Positions 27,530-36,013 of a stretch of DNA of 64,000 nucleotides are shown one piece after another (the stretch's first letter is position 1; each line of letters begins with the position of its first letter). Position numbers and translations under genes: made by a program. The notes under the pieces are model-generated. The model made no database searches and was not told where the DNA came from. It saw nothing but the letters and a program-made list of their open reading frames with translations. The stretch is from Chloroflexota bacterium (lineage in GTDB: Bacteria; Chloroflexota; Anaerolineae; Aggregatilineales; J027): contig JABFGB010000006.1 of the NCBI GenBank assembly GCA_013112715.1, positions 1 through 64,000 of the forward strand, given 5' to 3'.

Positions 27530-29848
27530 TCAATTTTCGGCAGGCATTCGGAATAACCCGATGGCAATCAGCACTAGACAAAGCACCACAGCCGCAAAGG
27601 TGACGATGACACCTGCTCCAAATCCATTAGGCCGATAACGCAATGTCACATCCGCGCCACCCGCCGGAATTTCAACGGCTTGAAAGGTCAGATTGGCTTG
27701 ATAGAGCGTCGTTTCTTCGCCATCTACCTCGACTTCCCAACCGGGATACCATGTACTAGTAAGCACCAGATAACCTGCTCCATCACTGGTCACTCGATAA
27801 CGGCGCTCATTGGGGCGCTCCGAAAGCACCTCAACTTCGGCTTTGGTGAAGGAGGTATCAGTGATCGGTTCAAAATCGGCGGCCTCGATAATCACGGTCT
27901 GTTCAGGCGACCAAGCGGGATTCAGCAGTTGTTGAACAGCCTCGTCCTGATTGTTGGTGGCTATGACATTTGGAACCATCCATGCTGTTCTGGGTTCGAT
28001 GGGCGCGACAAATTCCGTACCCTCGCCTTGCCACCCCTCCGGTTGAATTTCGCCGTAGGTTTGACCGACCCCGGCGGCCCATAATAATTTATCAGCATCC
28101 GGGCCAGCATCTTCGATCAACTCGACATAACGCACATGGGCAGCGGGTTGGAGGGGGTCAAAATTGTTGAATAGGGGGATGTCGTCCAGCATATTGAGGT
28201 TGGGCAGCAGCGAGGTGCGGGCCGACAGCCATCGTCGTTTGGCTACGCGGTAGTCGTCGAGGTCGAAATAATCATCAAATTTGACCTCCTCCTCGTAATC
28301 CTCGAACCAATACAATCGCCCAATGGGTTTGGAAACACTGAAATCACGCTGGTAAAAATCACGGGAGACGGCTGGATTGAGGCCAATGACCGACCAGATT
28401 AAATCGGCGGCGACAAACATCAAAACAGCGATTTGCCAGCGGGCCAATGAACTGCTGTTGATACCAGTAGGAGGCTGGGTTAGGGTTAAGATAGCGCTAC
28501 CGAAAACGGTGATGCCCAACACAATCATGGCGCGGGACAGGACTTGCAAAGCGTCGTTGTCAGGGGCTTGCAAAAAGGCCAGTGATAACAATGACACCAC
28601 CACAATGCCAGCACCCGCCGCCGCCGAAAGCCGTGTCCAGAAAATGACTCGTGGACTGCGTCCCCACCCATGTACACCAATCCCCGCCAAAATCGAGAGA
28701 CCAAAGGCGGGCCAGATTAACCAGCGCACGGGTTCGCGGAAATTATCAAAGGTGGGCACGTTGTCATAGAGGAAACGATAAAATGGCCCAAAGCGTCCGG
28801 TTGCCAAGATGAAGCCTGCCAAACTCAGCACCGGCCAAAAGGGTACGGAACGAAACACGGGATGATGTTTGAGCAATTTGCGACGTTGAAACCATCCAAT
28901 GATCGCCGCGATAGCTGCTATTAAGGGCAAGAAACCAATATAGGCGGTATCCTCAAAATAGACCCCGCGCCCTTTGGTCAGATACGACCCATCGGCAGGT
29001 GTGCCAAAAAAATGGGGGGTGAACATCGTAAAGATACGTGCCGGGGCATACGAAAGATTGGTGAGAACCTCATACTCTACTCCGCCTGACCGCTGGGATT
29101 CGCGCAGGAATTCTTGGGTCAATACAAGTTGAATAGCAGCGACCCCTAGCCCCAATAACAGCGCGATGCCACAAAAAACGAGGGATAGGAAGCGTAATTT
29201 GAGGGCGGCGGGACGCACGGGCCAGCGGGTGTACCACAACGCAAACAGGCCCAACCCAACAAGGCCGTACCATGTCGTTTGGGCATGACCCGCCAACAAT
29301 TGCATTCCGGTAATCAGCCCCATCAAGCCAATATCACGCAGATACCGCTGTTCTAGGATACGCAGGGTAATCCAAAACATCCAAGGAATCCATGCCGCCG
29401 CGTCGGTGGAGGGGAAAGAACCAAATCGCCCAATATAGTAATTGCCGAGCGCAAATGAGAGTACACTGATTCCCCGACCCAATGGTGAAAACCCCAAGCG
29501 GCCCGTAAATAACCACATGCCCAAGCCCGCCCAAAACACATGCAAAATGGCAATCAGCCCCATTGCATAATAATCGCTGAGGAAGAAATGCAGCCAGTTG
29601 GGGGGATAAAAAATGGCACTTTGATAATTGGCGATCAGGGGTGCGCCGCCGCCGACATAGGGATTCCAGAACGGTATCCGCCCCTCGCGGATTTCATCAA
29701 AAGCGAACTGTCGCCAAGGATAAAATTGCAGCGAGGGCAGTCCCCAAAACAAGGCCCGCCCAAAAATGAGGGGATAAAACAGCAGCACCGTTGCGATTGC
29801 CAGAATCGCAAGCGGCAGCCATTGGGTAATTTCACGTCGTTTCGTCAA
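27530..29848 (-). CDS. YfhO-family polytopic membrane protein, copy 2
   Basis: 772 residues with about 12-13 membrane spans. It has the YfhO-type beginning: after the first span FYPLIFGRALFWGLPSL, then an outer loop ...FPFWNPYVGGGAPLIANYQS-like sequence with NWLHFFL. A large outer beta-rich C-terminal domain (~500-740) and a final span follow. YfhO proteins are linked to glycosylation of envelope polymers in Gram-positives. The start is TTG 29848, overlapping the previous stop as TTGA, with GAGGT 6 bases upstream. It is a paralogue of the 31466-33529 gene. Confidence 0.78.
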   Translation of the reverse strand: MTKRREITQWLPLAILAIATVLLFYPLIFGRALFWGLPSLQFYPWRQFAFDEIREGRIPFWNPYVGGGAPLIANYQSAIFYPPNWLHFFLSDYYAMGLIAILHVFWAGLGMWLFTGRLGFSPLGRGISVLSFALGNYYIGRFGSFPSTDAAAWIPWMFWITLRILEQRYLRDIGLMGLITGMQLLAGHAQTTWYGLVGLGLFALWYTRWPVRPAALKLRFLSLVFCGIALLLGLGVAAIQLVLTQEFLRESQRSGGVEYEVLTNLSYAPARIFTMFTPHFFGTPADGSYLTKGRGVYFEDTAYIGFLPLIAAIAAIIGWFQRRKLLKHHPVFRSVPFWPVLSLAGFILATGRFGPFYRFLYDNVPTFDNFREPVRWLIWPAFGLSILAGIGVHGWGRSPRVIFWTRLSAAAGAGIVVVSLLSLAFLQAPDNDALQVLSRAMIVLGITVFGSAILTLTQPPTGINSSSLARWQIAVLMFVAADLIWSVIGLNPAVSRDFYQRDFSVSKPIGRLYWFEDYEEEVKFDDYFDLDDYRVAKRRWLSARTSLLPNLNMLDDIPLFNNFDPLQPAAHVRYVELIEDAGPDADKLLWAAGVGQTYGEIQPEGWQGEGTEFVAPIEPRTAWMVPNVIATNNQDEAVQQLLNPAWSPEQTVIIEAADFEPITDTSFTKAEVEVLSERPNERRYRVTSDGAGYLVLTSTWYPGWEVEVDGEETTLYQANLTFQAVEIPAGGADVTLRYRPNGFGAGVIVTFAAVVLCLVLIAIGLFRMPAEN

Positions 29849-31473
29849 GGCAAGACCTCATAAATTTGATAACCCGCCTTGTCATAAATCAGCCGTGTAT
29901 CAGCAGTCCACAGCGGCGGCGTATCATTCTCAGTTGCGGCCAATGCACGTTCGGTTGGGCCATAGAGAATATAACGAATTCCCACCGAACGATAAAGGGA
30001 TTGACGCTGCTCGGCGGTCATTTCATCGCCGAAAAAACGCTCGACTTCGCGTTTGCGGCGGTCAGAATAGATAGTCTCCGGGCCATGTCCCAAAAAGGGG
30101 CGCAAATGGGTATACACGGGCAGGGCATTGCCTGTTTCCATCGCGCCCAATACAACCGTTTCATTGGGTGTTTGTTTATCCAACCAGCGGAAGGCGTCTA
30201 GCTGTACCACTGGCTCGAATACGGGAGTGTCATGATTGAGGGCGCTGAAAAATGTGCCGATGAAAAATAACAAACTGCTCAGGGAGGTCAGCATAATGAC
30301 GGCTAACTTTGACCGCCGCCATTTTACAGGGTGCGCCCCGGCCCATAAGTTCAGGCCTGCCGCCGCCAATATTGCGAGTGGGATGAGTACCCCTTCCGCC
30401 AAACGCCGCTGCACGTTGATCGGTAGATAAACGAGAATGGGTGCAATTAGTACCCAGCCAATCAATAGCAGGGGGTGTAGTTCGTTGGGATAGCTGCGTT
30501 TCCATGCCCACTTTCCACCAATCCACGCCAGCAACCCCAAAATCAAATAGGCGAATAGGTATTGCAGCGGATTGGGGGATTCCAGTAAATTTTGTTTCGA
30601 CCATTGGGCAAAGGCCGGGTTGTCATTAAATGAAATCAGGAAATAGGCCAAGAATGGCAGCGTCACCCCAACCGCGACAGCACAGCGCAGGGCAAGTTGG
30701 ATGGGAAAGCGGCGGGTGCGTGCCCAAGCTGCTAACCCCCATGCGCCGAGTAGGGCGTCAATCAACACAAAATAGAAGGTGACAGATAGGCCTACTACCA
30801 ACCAGCATAATCCTGCTAACAGCGCCCACTTTACCCACGCCTGCCATTTTTCCAGTCTCAGCGATTTAAATAGAGCGATGAATCCAGCGAGCAGGGCGGT
30901 ACGGGCCAGTGCGATATGGGGCAGACCCAACAACACCAACCATGAAAAACCTTCTGGGATGTAAAATTCGGGGGGCAGGCTGCCTGTCAACACGACCAAC
31001 CACCCCAATCCGCCGCCGATGGTCGCAAAAATCAGAGCCAGAAATCGGGTGGAAGGGCCGCGTAAAAAGATGGCGATAAAGCGATAAGTGGTCAATATCA
31101 GCGCAAAATTGAAGATGACGCGCATGGCATGAAATACCCCGATCAATACTCCCGCCAGTGCCGGATCATTTTCCGCTATGAACAAGCCGATGGCCTGACC
31201 GGGGATGATATATGGGTAATAAAGCAGGCTTACGCTGTCATGTTTCTCAGGGGAGTAGAATAGGTAAAAATCCCAGATGCCCCTCGCCCCCAAGCGCATT
31301 TTGCCCAAGTAGGCATTGCCATCCTCAACGCCGAACAGCGATCCGCTAAACCGCCAATCGTCGCCTTGTCCCTGCCACGCGATGAGATAGGGTAGGACGG
31401 TCAGTGCAATCAATAGGATGGCATAGAGGCTGACACGACGCCATTCTTGTCGGGAGATAGGCGGGCTAGACAT
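29845..31473 (-). CDS. Polytopic membrane protein, paralogue of 33516-35186 product
   Basis: 542 residues with about 12 spans, unrecognised beyond a GT-C-like topology. The opening ISRQEWRRVSLYAILL...LPYL, the outer-loop motif FSGSLFGVEDGNAYLGKMRLG and the region YRFIAIFLR..TRFLALIFATIGGGLGW match equivalent stretches in the 556-residue gene, so these are paralogues. The C-terminal outer part includes WLDKQTPNETVVLGAMETG and a YILYGPTERAL stretch. ATG 31473 has GGGAG 11 bases upstream. Overlap with the following gene is 4 bases. Confidence 0.7.
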   Translation of the reverse strand: MSSPPISRQEWRRVSLYAILLIALTVLPYLIAWQGQGDDWRFSGSLFGVEDGNAYLGKMRLGARGIWDFYLFYSPEKHDSVSLLYYPYIIPGQAIGLFIAENDPALAGVLIGVFHAMRVIFNFALILTTYRFIAIFLRGPSTRFLALIFATIGGGLGWLVVLTGSLPPEFYIPEGFSWLVLLGLPHIALARTALLAGFIALFKSLRLEKWQAWVKWALLAGLCWLVVGLSVTFYFVLIDALLGAWGLAAWARTRRFPIQLALRCAVAVGVTLPFLAYFLISFNDNPAFAQWSKQNLLESPNPLQYLFAYLILGLLAWIGGKWAWKRSYPNELHPLLLIGWVLIAPILVYLPINVQRRLAEGVLIPLAILAAAGLNLWAGAHPVKWRRSKLAVIMLTSLSSLLFFIGTFFSALNHDTPVFEPVVQLDAFRWLDKQTPNETVVLGAMETGNALPVYTHLRPFLGHGPETIYSDRRKREVERFFGDEMTAEQRQSLYRSVGIRYILYGPTERALAATENDTPPLWTADTRLIYDKAGYQIYEVLP

Positions 31474-33529
31474 GGGGTGTTTTTCTCCCGATGAAAGCCA
31501 ACCCTATGAGGCCAATCAAGCCTATGCCGCTGACTGCTATGCTGATATATTGGGACTTGGGAGCATATTCATATTCCCCATCAGAGGATTTTTTCCAGTC
31601 GGGGGCATCGGCAAAGGCATGGATATTGGAGTTTGGCGGCGTAATAGAAACACGATTTGACCCGTGCCATGTCATCTGGACATCGGGTGCAATCAAGGTA
31701 TTGCGATACACATACACATCCCCAACCTTGCCAATTTGCTCCAATCCATCCGCCTGAATTTCAAAGGCCGATACGACATGGGTGACACGCCACTTGGCTA
31801 ATCCCTGCACATCTATCACGGCGTTTTGGTTGATGGTGGCAAGGTCATCCTCATCCGCGTCGTCGGGCAGATCAAAAGCGGGAATGGTCACACTGTAGCC
31901 TTTGGCTTTGACCCCTGTAATGCGTTCGGCTTCTTCGACGTAACTTTCCAATTGGAAAGGGTCAATACCGTCAAACTGCGGGATGCGCCAATAGGCCGCT
32001 GCTTGCTGGGGCAAGCTGTAACTTGGTGAGTAAACCCGTTCGACTCCATCTGCCTTAAGCATCTCGGCAAGCGGGCGATATTCGTCCAGCCATTCGCGGC
32101 GATTGCGCCATTCGACCATTGAGCGCCCCACCCACAAAATATCCATCAGTATCAGGAGCATAAAGGCGATTTGAAAGGTACGTATGGGGATTAAACGCCA
32201 TGCCCCCAATAAAATCAACCCGACACTCAGCGGCAGGGCAATCAAACCAATTAGAGCTTCCGTAGGGAGAGCTTCGGCAAGAGCAAACAGGCTACTGATC
32301 CAACACACCGCACTAAACCCCAGCGTGCCGACAGCGCTTAATCGAATCGCCCGTTTTTTCAACACGTCTGGGGAAATTTCACCCATCCATTGCAACCCCC
32401 ATCCCGCCATATAGGGCAAAATCAGGGCCACAATCAGCCATGCCCGCGCGGAAACGCGAAACCAGAGGAGGGAGGGGAAAAGTCGTACCGCAGATGTCCA
32501 CAGTAAGCTGTTTTGACCCATGCCCCACCACGCCGCGAGGATGATGGCAATTGCCCAAAAAGCCATTTGCCGGGGACGTACTATCAAGGCGGTGAAGGCC
32601 AATACAAAGACCCCTACGCCAACATACAGCATTTTTTCGGGGTCGGCTTCATGGTTGGCGATAATAAGGCTCAAAAATTCGCCCGCCTCGATACTCGAAA
32701 CGCCTGCTTCGGTTTCGCCAATACGATTACGCGAGAGATCGGAGGTTATGTCAATCAATGGCAACCATTGGACAGCAGTCAACAAAATCGCTAGGCCTCC
32801 CGCGACAACGGCCCATCCGACCATAGGACGCCAATTCTTTTCGGGCAAGCGGGTAATTAAATGAACCGCATAGACCAGCGCAAATAGATAGATATAGATT
32901 GCCAACCGGACATCGCTGAGAAAAATTAGGGCCGCGAAGATAGCCAGTAGAAAGCTGTTGCTGCGGTGTTGTTGGGGTTGATGAATCAATCGCCACACGA
33001 CCCAATACAGCCATGCCTGCCAGCTGACCGCGTACAATACATCCAGATGGCCTGCGCCAACTGCTGCCAATAATCGCGGGGCAACGACATAAGCAAAAGC
33101 CACCAATGCCGCCGGAATTTTTTCGAGGCCCGTTTGTCTGGCCCAAAGCCACGCGCCCGTACCCGCTATTATCAAGGTCATCCAAATGAGCAAATTGAGG
33201 CTGAGGGTCACGGGCAGGATGATGACCAACCACTGCGGCGGATACCATACCTTATTGAGGGGGTTCGCGGCAAAGGGCTGACCACTCATGATCTGATTGC
33301 GCCACAGCGGAAGGCTGCCATCTTCCCGAATGGATCGTTGTAAAAAGAGGGCATTGGGCCAATGGCTAGTTACGACGTCGGAAAATTTGGCGTCGGGGGT
33401 AAAAGGCATGGCATTAGGGCTAACACCCCTTGTTATCATAAAAACAGCGGTCAGCAGTGCTAACCCCCCGATCACCAGTGGAAGTATTCCCCATCGTTTT
33501 AGCATGACGGACTGTTTAACGTGGTTCAC
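31466..33529 (-). CDS. YfhO-family polytopic membrane protein, copy 1
   Basis: 687 residues with about 12 spans plus an outer C-terminal domain and a last span (YISIAVSGIGLIGLIGLAFIG). The YfhO-like outer loop is NQIMSGQPFAANPLNKVWYPP. The start is uncertain: GTG 33529 overlaps the previous gene by 14 bases, while ATG 33505 (MLKRWGILPL) begins 10 bases after that gene's stop. Neither has a clear ribosome binding site, so translational coupling is likely. It overlaps the next gene by 8 bases. Confidence 0.75.
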   Translation of the reverse strand: MNHVKQSVMLKRWGILPLVIGGLALLTAVFMITRGVSPNAMPFTPDAKFSDVVTSHWPNALFLQRSIREDGSLPLWRNQIMSGQPFAANPLNKVWYPPQWLVIILPVTLSLNLLIWMTLIIAGTGAWLWARQTGLEKIPAALVAFAYVVAPRLLAAVGAGHLDVLYAVSWQAWLYWVVWRLIHQPQQHRSNSFLLAIFAALIFLSDVRLAIYIYLFALVYAVHLITRLPEKNWRPMVGWAVVAGGLAILLTAVQWLPLIDITSDLSRNRIGETEAGVSSIEAGEFLSLIIANHEADPEKMLYVGVGVFVLAFTALIVRPRQMAFWAIAIILAAWWGMGQNSLLWTSAVRLFPSLLWFRVSARAWLIVALILPYMAGWGLQWMGEISPDVLKKRAIRLSAVGTLGFSAVCWISSLFALAEALPTEALIGLIALPLSVGLILLGAWRLIPIRTFQIAFMLLILMDILWVGRSMVEWRNRREWLDEYRPLAEMLKADGVERVYSPSYSLPQQAAAYWRIPQFDGIDPFQLESYVEEAERITGVKAKGYSVTIPAFDLPDDADEDDLATINQNAVIDVQGLAKWRVTHVVSAFEIQADGLEQIGKVGDVYVYRNTLIAPDVQMTWHGSNRVSITPPNSNIHAFADAPDWKKSSDGEYEYAPKSQYISIAVSGIGLIGLIGLAFIGRKTPHV

Positions 33530-35186
33530 GTAAGACGTACAGGGTCACATCCCCAAACTGCTCCGTCAGAGTGGCGCGGTCTTCGATCTTTTGGCGGCAT
33601 TCTTCCACGCCGGGTCGGATGGTTTCAGTTTTCTTGTCGAGCAGGCCCATTTCTTCTTCGCGTGGCCCCCACACAACATAATGGATGTTGAAATCCACCG
33701 CATCCGAGAATAGGGTGTCACAATCTTTACCCTCAAAAAAGTCTTTGACTTGGCGTTCGCGCAATTTGGCGGGCACGGTCTCATAGGGATGACCATAAAC
33801 CACTCGAACGCTGGCTTGGGCTGGAATCCACATGCCAATATCCGGGCTGCCGAGGACAACCTCATCTTCTCTGGCATTGATTTCAAGCCAATCAAAGACA
33901 TCCACATAATTTTTCTCAATGAGAATACCCGCGTCTGCACCGGCCTCTCGATTAGAGACAGCCCCAAACAGCGGAATAAATAAGACTATAAAATTACTGG
34001 GTATGAGGAACACAAACAGTAGAATAAGGGCCAATCGCTGGCGTTTAACAGGGATATGGGTCATCCAATAATCTTCGATGGCGCGGATGCAAAAATACAC
34101 CAATGGAATGATGAGGCCAATAAATAGACGGCGCTGCAAATTGAAGGGCATATAAACCAAGATGATATTGACGGTTAGCCACAACAGCATCAACTGGTCG
34201 CCATCGCGCTCGAATAGGCGGACGGCGCGTACAATGGCCGGGGTTGCCACCAGCAATAACAGACCAAACGCCATCAGCGTCAAAAACACATTCGGCGAAC
34301 GGGTGATGTTTTGTTCATTAAACTTACCCATCGTCTCGTTGAAATCAAACACGAGTAAATAGTAGAGCGCAAATGGAAAGGTCGGCAGCAAGACCATTGA
34401 ACTCCAACGTACCTCGTGCCAGGGAATGTCGCGCCGTTTGTAGGCTGTAATGAGGATAAGCAGCACCAATGCCCCGCCAAAACTGACCAGTGCAGGTGGC
34501 TGAACGATCGCAAGAATAATAGAATAGAGAATCGCGGCTAGTCCCCCATTTTCGACACTGGGGGCTTCGTTATAGCCGGGGCGAAATACTTGCAGAAAAA
34601 TCCCGGCCAATAATGCCAATAGGCCAATCGAAAGCGGGAAGTGCGGATTCACTAATGCAGCATAGAAAGGAAAGGCTTCCGGCACATTCAAATCTGGTGC
34701 AAGGGCCTTGTCATCAAAGAATAACACGACCCATCCTAATCCAGACGCTAAGGCGAGAAAAATGAAAAACAGGCGACGCGGACGCAAACGTTTCCATATA
34801 ACGGCCCCCAATTGATAGAGGGCGCTAAACATAAAAATGGAGGTGGCAACCCGTGCCAGATGAAAGACCACCACAATTGAAAGTCCGACGATGCGAGCAA
34901 TTTGACCTAGCAATAAATAAAAGGTAAATAATCCGGCCCGGTCATGGACTTCGGGCGTGTGCATAAGTTCAAACAACCAATAGCCGTCTAGCCCTTGACG
35001 GATTTTGGAAAAATAGGTTGCCCCATCTTGAGGGTTGGAGAGGACACCTAGAAATTGCCATTTATTGTCGGAAGCAATCGAAGCCCAAGCATAGGGCAGC
35101 AGCGCCAGCGTCACGAGAATACCCGCAAAGATTGCTACCCATCGCCATTCGTGGCGCGAAATGTCATCTTTCCTGAACGGCTGCAT
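33516..35186 (-). CDS. Polytopic membrane protein, first gene of envelope operon
   Basis: 556 residues with about 12 spans. It is a paralogue of the 29845-31473 product (shared HEWRWVAIFAGIL..LPY start, FLGVLSNPQDGATYFSKIRQG loop, RRLFFIFLALASGLGW). The outer C-terminal part ends VTLYVLREPR. It is the first gene of a six-gene minus-strand unit, with AAGGG before the ATG and a promoter about 60 bases upstream that overlaps the promoter of the divergent zinc-ribbon gene. Function is inferred only from context: export or modification of envelope glycans. Confidence 0.7.
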   Translation of the reverse strand: MQPFRKDDISRHEWRWVAIFAGILVTLALLPYAWASIASDNKWQFLGVLSNPQDGATYFSKIRQGLDGYWLFELMHTPEVHDRAGLFTFYLLLGQIARIVGLSIVVVFHLARVATSIFMFSALYQLGAVIWKRLRPRRLFFIFLALASGLGWVVLFFDDKALAPDLNVPEAFPFYAALVNPHFPLSIGLLALLAGIFLQVFRPGYNEAPSVENGGLAAILYSIILAIVQPPALVSFGGALVLLILITAYKRRDIPWHEVRWSSMVLLPTFPFALYYLLVFDFNETMGKFNEQNITRSPNVFLTLMAFGLLLLVATPAIVRAVRLFERDGDQLMLLWLTVNIILVYMPFNLQRRLFIGLIIPLVYFCIRAIEDYWMTHIPVKRQRLALILLFVFLIPSNFIVLFIPLFGAVSNREAGADAGILIEKNYVDVFDWLEINAREDEVVLGSPDIGMWIPAQASVRVVYGHPYETVPAKLRERQVKDFFEGKDCDTLFSDAVDFNIHYVVWGPREEEMGLLDKKTETIRPGVEECRQKIEDRATLTEQFGDVTLYVLREPR

Positions 35187-35221
35187 TTGTTTTTAACCCT
35201 TTTCTTCTGTGCCGTGCGCTT

Positions 35222-35272
35222 TTGGTCGCAGAATCCACCCTGTAGTATAATCAAGCCCATTCAAAATGCGAA
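35222..35272. promoter_or_regulatory. Overlapping divergent promoters
   Basis: Plus strand: TTGGTC (35222-35227), 18 bases, perfect TATAAT (35246-35251). Minus strand: TTCGCA (35272-35267), 17 bases, TATACT (35249-35244). The two -10 elements share four bases, so both promoters cannot be opened at once. Confidence 0.5.
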
Positions 35273-35286
35273 CTCTGGACATCAAG

Positions 35287-35991
35287 ATGCCTAACATACC
35301 CAACGCCTTGTATACCCTGCAAACTTATGAACTTGCAGTAGACCATGCCCGTACCCGGATTGCTGAGATTGAAGCCGCGCTGACGGGCGATGAAGACCTA
35401 AAATCTGCACAGTCGGCTCACGAAAACAGTGAGACAGCCGTGCAAGAGTGTCAAACCACTATAAAAAATCTTGAAGAAGATTTAAAACGGTTACAATTAA
35501 AAATTGCTGAGGTAAATGAATTGCTCTACGGCGGTTCCATTCGTAATCCCAAAGAACTGCAAGAACGCCAAGATGAACTTACTTCCCTCCAAAATCGGCA
35601 GTCTGATATAGATAGCCATATCCAAGAATTGACGGCAGATTTGGAGAAATTGCGGGCCAAGCATCGCAGCAACCAAGAGGCTTTAACGGTGGCTATCTCA
35701 CAGCGGGATAAAAACCATGCGGAGCTTATTATTGAACGCAATCAATTGGATACCCAGATCAAAACCAACCTCCGCAAACGCAAAGCCGCCCTCGAGGAAG
35801 TTCCCGAAACGATATACAAACAATATCAGGCCCTACGCAAGAAGAAACATGGGCAAGCCGTCGCTTTGATGCAAAATAGTCAGTGTAGTGCCTGTGGTAT
35901 TGAACAGACATGGTCACACGCCCAACATGTCCATGCCAATGAAGGTTTGATCTATTGTGAGGGATGTGGACGTATTTTAGTCAGCCGTTAG
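35287..35991 (+). CDS. Coiled-coil protein with C4 zinc ribbon (CT398-like)
   Basis: 234 residues. A long heptad-rich coiled coil (about 10-165, with many E/K/Q/L) is followed by a zinc ribbon with SQCSACGIEQTW and YCEGCGRIL, four Cys for one Zn2+. This is the layout of the CT398/zf-RING_7 family, whose role is unclear. ATG 35287 is preferred over 35266, which would leave only an 8-base leader from the predicted transcription start. It is the first gene of a six-gene plus-strand unit. Confidence 0.8.
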   Translation: MPNIPNALYTLQTYELAVDHARTRIAEIEAALTGDEDLKSAQSAHENSETAVQECQTTIKNLEEDLKRLQLKIAEVNELLYGGSIRNPKELQERQDELTSLQNRQSDIDSHIQELTADLEKLRAKHRSNQEALTVAISQRDKNHAELIIERNQLDTQIKTNLRKRKAALEEVPETIYKQYQALRKKKHGQAVALMQNSQCSACGIEQTWSHAQHVHANEGLIYCEGCGRILVSR

Positions 35992-36013
35992 AATTTTAAA
36001 GGGGGATGCTCCT

